From: Curtobacterium sp. MCLR17_007
Lineage (GTDB): Bacteria; Actinomycetota; Actinomycetes; Actinomycetales; Microbacteriaceae
Direction of reading: 5' to 3'
NCBI RefSeq assembly: GCF_003234655.2
Contig: NZ_CP126271.1
Coordinates: forward strand, 806,001 to 870,000
DNA: 64,000 nucleotides
The notes beneath the pieces are model-generated. The model ran no database searches. It saw only the letters and a list, made by a program, of their open reading frames with translations, and had not been told where the DNA came from. This document shows positions 42,001 through 49,441 of the stretch, in pieces; the stretch's first letter is position 1, and every line of letters begins with the position of its first letter. A program made the translations under genes and the position numbers.

Positions 42001-42696
42001 GCCCAGGACCGCCTCGAGACCATCGCGGCGAACAACGAGCTCGGCGCGGGCATGCAGGTCGCGATGAAGGACCTCGAGATCCGTGGCGCGGGCAACCTGC
42101 TCGGCGGCGAACAGTCCGGGCACATCGCGGGGGTCGGGTTCGACCTGTACCTCCGCATGATCGGCGAGGCCGTGTCGCAGTTCCGCGGGGACGTCGCCGA
42201 GGGGCAGACCGAACTGCGCCTCGAGATCCCCGTCGACGCGCACATCCCCGAGGACTACGTCGAGTCCGAGCGCCTGCGACTCGAGGCGTACCAGAAGCTC
42301 TCGGCGGCATCGGCCCCGACCGCGCAGTCCGACGCGATCGACCTGGTGCTCGACGAGCTGACCGACCGGTACGGCACGCCGCCACAGCCCGTGCAGACCC
42401 TGGTCGAGGTGTCCCGACTCCGTCGCATGGCGCAGCAGGTCGGCCTGTCCGACGTGGTCGTCATGGGCTCGAACCTGCGGGTCGCGGGCAAGGAGCTCGC
42501 CGACTCGTCCCAGGTCCGGCTCAAGCGGATGTTCCCCGGCGCCAGGTGGTTCCCCCAGCAGAACGCGTCGAGCATCCCGATGCCGCGTCCGCACGACCAG
42601 GCCCTGCCCGACGACGCCCTGATCCAGTGGGTCGAGAGCATCCTGACGGCCGTGTACGGCGCGACCACGCCGGCAGCGGCGGCGACGGCCCCGTAG
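39100..42696 (+). CDS. mfd: Transcription-repair coupling factor
   Basis: A 1198-residue SF2 translocase that displaces RNA polymerase stalled at DNA damage and recruits UvrA. Domain order is N-terminal UvrB-like region (about 20-340), RNA polymerase interaction domain with VVHATHGIGKFVELV near residue 515, and helicase motor with Walker A GDVGYGKTEVA near residue 670. The DEEQ box is in IIDEEQRFGVEH, and motif VI lies in LRGRVGRGRERG. A TRCF C-terminal domain ends the protein. Length is normal. GTG 39100 matches the family start. It is followed by a 40-bp palindrome and tandem array B. Confidence 0.98.
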   Translation: MTISGIIPALSRASAFDRVLRAAPRDADFSVVDGLRVPLLAALMAERKGPQCVLVITATGREAEAVRGALSSYLPDTQVLEFPAWETLPHERLSPSAQTVGTRIATLRALQRWQDTDAADRATTVVVASVRAALQPIADNLTELAPVVLRTASRGNDLSSIAAQLVDLAYARVDLVTRRGEFAVRGGILDVFPPTADHPVRVDFFGDEIDGIKAFSVADQRSTDDDLGSVELTASRELLLSEDVRQRAREMLHEFPNLSQMLAKVAEGIPVEGMESLAPALVRKLVPMTTYLPSDATIAVFSPERVSGRAHSLAETNQEFLQAAWSAAVAGAQAPIDLDAGNFLTVPQLRATRGDRTWWTISPFDSGADEPLSDADAATEAGEYVRVRADAVPSFAGSADGAVAHVKALTDDGWAVVVTAQGQGLVERAVQVLADAGVAARAEAVTAPPQPGVAIVTTASVEHGFSIPDPRIAVLSEAEFYGRTAQQGARTVKKLASRRKNVVDPLQLKPGDVVVHATHGIGKFVELVSREVSSGGRNAVKTQREYLVLEYAPSKRGYPGDKLFVPTDQLDQLSRYVGGESPSLSKMGGSDWSAAKSKARKAVRDIAVDLVKLYSARMASKGHAFGPDTPWQRELEEAFPFAETADQLTTIDEIKRDMERPIPMDRLLSGDVGYGKTEVAIRAAFKAVQDGKQVAMLVPTTLLVRQHMETFAERFAGFPVHLRALSRFQTDKESKETLAGLADGTVDIVIGTHRILSQGVQFKDVGLVIIDEEQRFGVEHKDQLKKLKTNVDVLAMSATPIPRSLEMAVTGIREMSTLATPPEDRHPILTFVGPQSDLQVGAAIRREMLREGQVFYVHNRVKDIQSVAAHLAEIVPDARIAVAHGQMSEQTLEQVMVDFWERRFDVLVSTTIIETGLDIANANTLIIDRADKYGLSQLHQLRGRVGRGRERGYAYFLYDADKPLSETAQDRLETIAANNELGAGMQVAMKDLEIRGAGNLLGGEQSGHIAGVGFDLYLRMIGEAVSQFRGDVAEGQTELRLEIPVDAHIPEDYVESERLRLEAYQKLSAASAPTAQSDAIDLVLDELTDRYGTPPQPVQTLVEVSRLRRMAQQVGLSDVVVMGSNLRVAGKELADSSQVRLKRMFPGARWFPQQNASSIPMPRPHDQALPDDALIQWVESILTAVYGATTPAAAATAP

Positions 42697-42709
42697 TCCG
42701 CAGCTGACG

Positions 42710-42749
42710 GACGGGAGGCCCGGTGCCAGCTGGCACCGGGCCTCCCGTC
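42710..42749. terminator. 40-bp perfect palindrome
   Basis: GACGGGAGGCCCGGTGCC, then AGCT, then its exact inverse. The palindrome begins 14 nt after the mfd stop and shares its stem with the hairpins at 4734 and 37524. Almost certainly a transcription terminator; it can act in both directions. Confidence 0.85.
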
Positions 42750-42776
42750 GGCAGGTGGGGTCGCGTCCGCTTCGTT

Positions 42777-43090
42777 GCGACGATCCCGATGTCGTACGAC
42801 AGCGACGCTGTCGCTCTGCTGGCTGGCTGCCGCTCGCGCGACGATCCCGATGTCGTACGACAGCGACGTTGTCGCTCCGCCGGGCGACAGCCGTGCCCGG
42901 CGACGATCCCGATGTCGTACGACAGCGACGTTGTCGCTCGGCTGGCGGCTGCCGCTCGCGCGACGATCCCGATGTCGTACGACAGCGGGGTTGTCGCTCT
43001 GCCGGGCGGCTGCCGCTCGCGCGACGATCCCGATGTCGTACGACAGCGACGTTGTCGCTCCGCCGGGCGACAGCCGTGCCCGGCGACGAT
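42777..43090. repeat. 61-bp tandem array B (five copies plus stub)
   Basis: Copies begin at 42777, 42838, 42900, 42960 and 43021 (periods 61, 62, 60, 61), with a 9-nt stub from 43083. Each starts GCGACGATCCCGATGTCG. Each contains the perfect palindrome TGTCGTACGACA and, except in copy four, the inverted repeat AGCGAC/GTCGCT around GTT or GCT. The second half of the unit alternates between two versions. The stub runs into the nhaA stop codon at 43091-43093. With the terminator it fills the whole 394-nt gap between convergent mfd and nhaA. Confidence 0.95.
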
Positions 43091-44269
43091 CTACTCGGTC
43101 GCCTCGGCCTCGGAGAGTTCGCGCCGCGCACGGTGGTGCCGCGCCTTGAGACTGACCACGATCGCCGAGGCGACCATCGCGATGCCGGAGCCGATCAGCA
43201 CGGCCAGGACCCCCTCGTCGACGATCTCGGCGTTGCCCGCGAAGGCCAGTTCGTTCATCAGCAGGGACACGGTGAACCCGATGCCGCCGAGCACCCCGAC
43301 GGTGACGATCGACCAGAACGACAGCGACGGACGCCCAGGCCCCCGGAACACCCGCGTCGCGACGGCGCCGAACAGCGTGATCCCGATGACCTTGCCGACG
43401 GGGAGGGCCAGGACGACGGCCCAGAACGTGGGGGAGAGCTCGCCGATGCCGACGGCGGGGATGACCACCGCTGCGGACGCGAACGCGAAGACCGGCAGCA
43501 CGATCGCGTTCGACCACGGCTCGACCCGCTCGTGCAGGGTGTGTCCCGGACGTCGCGGCAGCACGAGCCCGAGGGCGACCCCGGCGATCGTCGCGTGGAC
43601 GCCCGAGTGGTACACGAGCCACCACGTCACGACGCCGAGCACGACCATGCCGGCGATGAGCCAGCCCTGCCCCGATCGACCCGGGCGGAGCATCCGGCCG
43701 AGCAGCCAGAACAGCACGAGCAGGACCGCCGCGCCACCGAGCGCGAGGAAGTCGGTGTCGTGCGCGAACACCACCGCGATGATGACGATCGCGATGAGGT
43801 CGTCGAGCACCGCGAGTGCCAGCAGGAACACCCGCAGCGTGGAGGGGAGCCCGCGGCCGAACATCGCCAGCACCCCGAGCGCGAACGCGATGTCCGTCGC
43901 CGTCGGGATCGGCCACCCGTGCGTGTACTGCGTGCCCGCGGTGACAGCGAGGTAGATGCCGGCGGGTACGACGACACCACCGACCGCGGCGATGGCCGGC
44001 ACGATCGCCGTCTTGGGGTTCGAGAGCTCGCCCGCCACGAGCTCGTGCTTGAGCTCGATCGCGACGAGCAGGAAGAACACCGCGAGCAGCCCGTCGCTGA
44101 TCCAGTGCGCAACGGACAGGTCAAGACCGACAGCACCCCACGGCGCGTGCAGGTCGAGGACGTGTTCGAGTCCGGGGCCGATCGGCGTGTTCGCCAGGAC
44201 GAGGCCGAGGACCGCCGCTGCGAGGAGGGCGATCGCGCTGAAGCGCGGGGAACGGATTGCTGCGAGCAT
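43091..44269 (-). CDS. nhaA: Na+/H+ antiporter NhaA
   Basis: A 392-residue inner-membrane antiporter with about twelve hydrophobic segments. It exchanges protons for Na+ or Li+ in alkaline or saline conditions. The paired aspartates of the ion site (Asp163-Asp164 in E. coli) are seen in LALAVLDDLIAIVI, and TATDIAFALGVLAMFG is the conserved helix IV region. The C-terminal tail is basic then acidic (KARHHRARRELSEAEATE). ATG 44269 is chosen since homology starts at MLAAIRSPRFSAI. It is the only minus-strand gene between mfd and mazG, an insertion in an otherwise conserved order. Confidence 0.95.
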   Translation of the reverse strand: MLAAIRSPRFSAIALLAAAVLGLVLANTPIGPGLEHVLDLHAPWGAVGLDLSVAHWISDGLLAVFFLLVAIELKHELVAGELSNPKTAIVPAIAAVGGVVVPAGIYLAVTAGTQYTHGWPIPTATDIAFALGVLAMFGRGLPSTLRVFLLALAVLDDLIAIVIIAVVFAHDTDFLALGGAAVLLVLFWLLGRMLRPGRSGQGWLIAGMVVLGVVTWWLVYHSGVHATIAGVALGLVLPRRPGHTLHERVEPWSNAIVLPVFAFASAAVVIPAVGIGELSPTFWAVVLALPVGKVIGITLFGAVATRVFRGPGRPSLSFWSIVTVGVLGGIGFTVSLLMNELAFAGNAEIVDEGVLAVLIGSGIAMVASAIVVSLKARHHRARRELSEAEATE

Positions 44270-44338
44270 GGAACTCCGTGAGGGTACGGGAAACGGTCCG
44301 TCGACCAGACTTCCCGACACGCCTCGGTCATCGTATCC

Positions 44339-44344
44339 GATACT
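44339..44344 (+). promoter_or_regulatory. -10-like GATACT of mazG
   Basis: GATACT ends exactly 6 nt before the ATG at 44351. Confidence 0.4.
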
Positions 44345-44350
44345 GATGCG

Positions 44351-44980
44351 ATGACCGTCTCGGACCTGACCGCCGTCGTGGACCGCCTGCTCGACCCGGA
44401 CGGCGGGTGCGTCTGGAACCGCGAGCAGACCCATGCCTCGCTCGCGCGCTACGCCGTCGAGGAGTCCTACGAACTCGTCGACGCGATCGAGGACGGGGAC
44501 GTCGAGGACGTCCGCGAGGAACTCGGTGACGTGCTCTACCAGGTCGTGCTCCACGCCGGGATCGCCGCCCGTGCGGGGGAGTTCGACCTCGACGACGTCG
44601 TCGAGTCCGCCCGCGAGAAGATGGTCCGCCGCCACCCTCACGTCTTCGGCGACGAGCGCGCGGACACCGTCGAGGACGTGGTGCGCGTGTGGCGGGCGGC
44701 GAAGGCAGCCGAGAAGTCCGCGCGCACGAGCGTGTTCGACGGAGTCCCGAGGGCGATGCCCCCGATGGAGCGTGCGGTCAAGCTGCTGGAACGACTGGAG
44801 GAGCGGGGCGACGCCGACGAAGCCGTCGCCGCCGTCGTGGGGCCGGATGGGGCTGACGCCGACTGGGGCTCGGAGATGCTCGGAGCGATCGCGGCGGCGC
44901 GGCGGTCCGGGATCGATCCGGTGGAGAGCCTGCGGGCTGCGGTTCGTCGGCTCGAGGTGGAGGGACGCGCGGGTGACTGA
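44351..44980 (+). CDS. mazG: MazG nucleoside triphosphate pyrophosphohydrolase
   Basis: A 209-residue house-cleaning enzyme that hydrolyses abnormal or excess NTPs to NMP and pyrophosphate. The metal-binding helices are EESYELVDAIEDGD and REELGDVLYQVVLHA, with the E-x-x-E and E-x-x-D pattern of MazG, preceded by CVWNREQTHASL. The length corresponds to one MazG domain plus a divergent C-terminal half, as in mycobacterial homologues. It precedes hisS and eno, the conserved order apart from the hisS insertion. Confidence 0.93.
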   Translation: MTVSDLTAVVDRLLDPDGGCVWNREQTHASLARYAVEESYELVDAIEDGDVEDVREELGDVLYQVVLHAGIAARAGEFDLDDVVESAREKMVRRHPHVFGDERADTVEDVVRVWRAAKAAEKSARTSVFDGVPRAMPPMERAVKLLERLEERGDADEAVAAVVGPDGADADWGSEMLGAIAAARRSGIDPVESLRAAVRRLEVEGRAGD

Positions 44981-45013
44981 GCGGATGTGGCAGCGAGCGC
45001 TGGGGCGGGAAGT

Positions 45014-45051
45014 GCGGGCGTCCTCCTAACCCGAAAAAGGAGGACGCCCGC
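45014..45051 (+). terminator. 14-bp hairpin terminator after mazG
   Basis: GCGGGCGTCCTCCT (45014-45027) pairs perfectly with 45038-45051. The loop is AACCCGAAAA. Confidence 0.85.
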
Positions 45052-45059
45052 GAGCGGGG

Positions 45060-45170
45060 CCGTCGGTGCAACCAGGGATTGTGCACCGACGGGGATCCCG
45101 CTCGAACCGCGGGGCACTCTGCAGCACGGTGCCCTCGCGAACGACACGGCGAGTGGATCAGGCACTCGCC
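45060..45170 (+). ncRNA. Run of hairpins upstream of hisS, possible leader or small RNA
   Basis: Successive stems lie at 45060-45092 (CCGTCGGTGCA with its inverse), about 45113-45134 (GGGCAC with GTGCCC) and 45148-45170 (GGCGAGTG with CACTCGCC). No T-box motif is recognised, and the hisS promoter appears to lie downstream at 45236. The 267-nt gap otherwise holds no gene. Confidence 0.35.
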
Positions 45171-45235
45171 ATGCCGAGGTTCTGCATCCACAATATCAGT
45201 GGGTCGGTCGGCACGCAACTCGTGGGCCGATCTGA

Positions 45236-45241
45236 CAGGAT
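45236..45241 (+). promoter_or_regulatory. -10-like CAGGAT of hisS
   Basis: CAGGAT ends exactly 6 nt before the ATG at 45248, the same hexamer and spacing as glmU. Confidence 0.45.
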
Positions 45242-45247
45242 TGGCCC

Positions 45248-46492
45248 ATGGCAACGACCGTGACGGCACCCCGTGGCATGCGTGACTTCCTCCCCGCGGA
45301 CAAGGCGCGGCGCGAGCACGTCCTCGGTGTCGTCCGCGACGTGTACGCCCGACACGGGTTCGACGAGATCGAGACCCCCGTGGTCGAGGACGCCGCACGA
45401 CTGCACTCGGGCCTCGGCGGTGACAACGAGAAGCTCGCATTCGGGGTCATGCGCCGCGGCCTCACGGTGGACGACCTGCGAACTGCGGCTGCGCCACTCG
45501 ACCTCGCCGACCTCGGACTCCGCTTCGACCTGACCGTGCCGCTCGCCCGCTTCTACGCCTCGCACCGAGCCGAGCTGCCCTCGGTCTTCCGTTCGGTGCA
45601 GATCGCCCCCGTGTGGCGTGCCGAACGTCCGCAGAAGGGGCGCTACCGGCAGTTCGTGCAGTGCGACATCGACGTCCTCGGCGAGCCGGGGCAGCTCGCC
45701 GAGGTCGAACTCATCCAGGCGACGACGGCCGCGCTCGACGCGCTCGGGGTCACCGGGACGTCGATCCGGATCAACGACCGCCGGGTCCTGCTCGCGCTGT
45801 TGGCGTCGTGGGGCATCACCGACTCGGCAGCGGCCGACCGCGCGCTCATCACGGTGGACAAGCTCGACAAGATCGGGGCGTCCGGGGTCGCCGCCGAGCT
45901 CCGCGCTGACCTGGGGGCGACGCTCCCCGGACTTGAGGACACGATCGGTGCACTCGAGTCCGCCGACTGGGACAGCGTCGCGGGCGCGGACTGGCTCGAC
46001 GTCGAGGCCTTCGACGACCTCGTCCACCTGCGCGACGCGCTGCCCGGCATCGACCTGCGCTTCGACCCGACGCTCGTGCGAGGGATGGGCTACTACACGG
46101 GGACGATCTTCGAGGTGGCGCACCCGGACTTCGCCTACAGCCTGGGTGGCGGCGGGCGCTACGACGGCATGATCGGCCGGTTCCTGGGGCAGGACGTCCC
46201 GGCCGTGGGGTTCTCCCTCGGGTTCGAGCGGCTCGTCGACCTGGTCACCCTGCCGGAGACGACGACCTCGGACGCCGTGGTGCTCGTGTACGACCGCGAC
46301 GTCGACCCGGTGCGTCTGGCGGCGCTCAAGAGCGAGGCGCTCGCGCAGCACCAGCGCGTGCGACTCGAGCGGCGGACCAAGAACATGAAGAACCTGCTCG
46401 CCGGGCTGGCGGCACAGGGCTTCGGTGCCTTCGCCGTCGTGCAGCCCGACACCGAGTCGCTCGAGGGTGTGGAGTTCCGTCCGCTCGACTGA
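45248..46492 (+). CDS. hisS: Histidyl-tRNA synthetase
   Basis: A 414-residue class II synthetase charging tRNA-His. Motif 1 region is near the N-terminus (APRGMRDFLPADKARRE). Motif 2 is WRAERPQKGRYRQFVQCD. The histidine-binding loop is LVRGMGYYTGTIFE, and motif 3 is GFSLGFERLVDL. The C-terminal ~90 residues form the anticodon-binding domain, which separates it from the regulatory paralogue HisZ. All catalytic motifs are intact. It sits between mazG and eno, where many actinobacteria have no hisS. Confidence 0.95.
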   Translation: MATTVTAPRGMRDFLPADKARREHVLGVVRDVYARHGFDEIETPVVEDAARLHSGLGGDNEKLAFGVMRRGLTVDDLRTAAAPLDLADLGLRFDLTVPLARFYASHRAELPSVFRSVQIAPVWRAERPQKGRYRQFVQCDIDVLGEPGQLAEVELIQATTAALDALGVTGTSIRINDRRVLLALLASWGITDSAAADRALITVDKLDKIGASGVAAELRADLGATLPGLEDTIGALESADWDSVAGADWLDVEAFDDLVHLRDALPGIDLRFDPTLVRGMGYYTGTIFEVAHPDFAYSLGGGGRYDGMIGRFLGQDVPAVGFSLGFERLVDLVTLPETTTSDAVVLVYDRDVDPVRLAALKSEALAQHQRVRLERRTKNMKNLLAGLAAQGFGAFAVVQPDTESLEGVEFRPLD

Positions 46493-46542
46493 GTTCTCCA
46501 CAGTCGTCACCCGGTGCAGCGAAACCGTTCACCGCGCGTCGG

Positions 46543-47880
<1,338 letters not shown>

Positions 47881-47902
47881 TCGAACCAGTCGGAGCGATC
47901 CC

Positions 47903-47937
47903 CGGAACGCCGTCCTCCTCTGGAGGGCGGCGTTCCG
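47903..47937 (+). terminator. Hairpin terminator after eno
   Basis: CGGAACGCCG (47903-47912) pairs with CGGCGTTCCG (47928-47937), with an inner CCTCC/GGAGG stem. Confidence 0.75.
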
Positions 47938-47961
47938 TCGCGTGCGCCGGGCTCCGTGCCT

Positions 47962-48026
47962 CTGGCCATCCCCTCTGGCCATCCCCTTCGGCCGGAGTCG
48001 CTGGCCATCCCCTCCGGCCGGAGTCG
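47962..48026. repeat. 26-bp direct repeat in the eno-ftsB gap
   Basis: CTGGCCATCCCCT occurs at 47962-47974, then as part of two 26-bp units at 47975-48000 and 48001-48026 that end CGGCCGGAGTCG. The 382-nt gap to ftsB holds the eno terminator, this repeat and GC-rich sequence with no recognisable gene. Confidence 0.85.
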
Positions 48027-48250
48027 CTCGAAACGCCGCCCGCCGCGTGTCGAGGTCGCATGGAGCGTCGCTCCGACGCGCGGCACGCGACGCGTCGTGC
48101 GACGTCGACCGACTCCTTGCGGCGTGTTGCGCGACCACGGGGCGGTCTGGGCGGTGCGTGGCGGAGGGTTGCCGCGCCTCCCGGCCGCACCGCTCGCTGA
48201 GAGGGTGCGGAACACGCGCGCGGCGCAGCGAACGGCCGCGTCGGCCGGGT

Positions 48251-48256
48251 TATCGT
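48251..48256 (+). promoter_or_regulatory. -10 element TATCGT of ftsB
   Basis: TATCGT ends exactly 6 nt before the GTG at 48263. Confidence 0.55.
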
Positions 48257-48262
48257 CGAACC

Positions 48263-48805
48263 GTGCCGAACCAGAAGCCCCGCGTCCGCCGCGTGCCCGT
48301 GGCAATGCCCGAGGGCGCCACGGCGGAGCAGCCGTGGTACCGCACCATCCGGTTCTCCGGCTTCAGCCTGATCATGCTCGCGATCATCGTGCTGTTCGTC
48401 GTGGTGTTGGCGCCGTCGCTCCGGACGCTCATCCAGCAGCAGGAGCAGATCGCACAGAAGCAGCACGAGGTCGCCGCGCAGAAGTCCGACGTCGCGCAGA
48501 AGAAGAAGGACGTCGCACGCTGGGACGACCCCGCCTACATCGAGGCCCAGGCGCGTGACCGGCTGCTCTACGTGTACCCGGGCGAGCAGAGCTTCCTGGT
48601 GATGGGTGACGGCGAGAGCGCGGGGACCGGTGACACGAAGCCGACCACCGACTCGGGGACGCCGGTCAGCGCGACGGTGCAGACACCCAAGGTCGACTGG
48701 GTGCAGGCGATGATGTCCTCGGTCCTGCAGTCGGGGCTGTCGAAGGAGACCGCGCAGGAGCTCGTCGCTCCCGAGGTCTCGGGTACGGGCAGCACCGGCA
48801 AGTAG
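48263..48805 (+). CDS. ftsB: Septum formation initiator, FtsB/DivIC family
   Basis: A 180-residue bitopic division protein. One transmembrane helix (about residues 33-53, SLIMLAIIVLFVVVLAPSL) is followed by a coiled coil rich in Gln and Lys and the DivIC motif WDDPAYIEAQARDRL. A Ser/Thr-rich C-terminal extension of about 70 residues is external and probably disordered. FtsB/DivIC works with FtsL and FtsQ to activate septal peptidoglycan synthesis. The GTG at 48263 yields MPNQKPRVRRV; the longer open frame upstream runs through a repeat region. Order eno-ftsB-DUF501 is conserved in actinobacteria. Confidence 0.9.
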   Translation: MPNQKPRVRRVPVAMPEGATAEQPWYRTIRFSGFSLIMLAIIVLFVVVLAPSLRTLIQQQEQIAQKQHEVAAQKSDVAQKKKDVARWDDPAYIEAQARDRLLYVYPGEQSFLVMGDGESAGTGDTKPTTDSGTPVSATVQTPKVDWVQAMMSSVLQSGLSKETAQELVAPEVSGTGSTGK

Positions 48806-48849
48806 CCGCGGTGCGCGGGGGCCGTCATCTCCGGTAGCCTCTTGTCCCC

Positions 48850-49398
48850 GTGACGACCCCTCCGTTCGACCCGCCGTCCGACCACGACGTGCAGGTGGTC
48901 TCCGCACAGCTCGGCCGCCCTGCCCGCGACGTCGTCGGCATCGCGGCACGCTGCGTCTGCGGCAACCCCACGGTCGTCGCGACGAAGCCGCGGCTGGGCA
49001 ACGGCACCCCGTTCCCGACGCTGTACTACCTGTGCCACCCGGCTGCCACCGCTGCCGTCAGCACGCTCGAGGCGACGGGCGTCATGCCCGAACTCGCCGA
49101 GCTGCTCGAGGACCCCGACATGGCCGATCGCTACCGCGCGGCCCACGAGTCCTACCTCGCCGACCGCGAGTCGATCGAGCACGTCGACGAGATCGACGGC
49201 ATCAGCGCGGGCGGCATGCCCGTCCGCGTGAAGTGCCTGCACGCCCTCGTCGGCCACACCCTCGCTGCCGGACCCGGCGTGAACCCCATCGGCGACCTGG
49301 CGCTCGCCCGCGCCTCGTGGTCGCCCGACCGGTGCGAATGCCGGGCGTATGATGGGCTCGCAGACGCTGGAGTCGGGGCGGGTGGCGGCGAAGTCTGA
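48850..49398 (+). CDS. DUF501 domain protein
   Basis: A 182-residue protein of the actinobacterial DUF501 family. It has conserved cysteines in RCVCGNPTV, the block GTPFPTLYYLCHPA, and the motif RVKCLHALVGHTLAAGPGVNPIGD, rich in potential metal ligands (Cys, His). Function is unknown. It always follows the divIC/ftsB gene and usually precedes an exopolyphosphatase gene; here an NADH dehydrogenase follows instead. GTG 48850 has TAGCCT ending 9 nt upstream. Confidence 0.9.
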   Translation: MTTPPFDPPSDHDVQVVSAQLGRPARDVVGIAARCVCGNPTVVATKPRLGNGTPFPTLYYLCHPAATAAVSTLEATGVMPELAELLEDPDMADRYRAAHESYLADRESIEHVDEIDGISAGGMPVRVKCLHALVGHTLAAGPGVNPIGDLALARASWSPDRCECRAYDGLADAGVGAGGGEV

Positions 49399-49441
49399 CC
49401 AGCCGCCCGGCAACCACCCCACTCCAAGGAGATCATCCCCC

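Noticed and set aside
42777..43090. Array B as a replication origin or parS cluster
   Set aside because: The palindrome TGTCGTACGACA matches neither the parS consensus (TGTTTCACGTGAAACA) nor DnaA boxes, and no parAB, dnaA or gidB gene is near.
40003..43131. 1042-codon open frame on the minus strand across mfd
   Set aside because: It is the antisense shadow of mfd, with composition expected from its third-position GC bias and no recognisable domain.
44987..45235. 82-codon open frame between mazG and hisS
   Set aside because: It starts before and runs through the mazG terminator hairpin and has no family resemblance; the hairpins explain the region better.
44981..45247. T-box riboswitch for hisS
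   Set aside because: No specifier loop or conserved T-box bulge could be recognised, and the -10 element next to hisS suggests a leaderless transcript.
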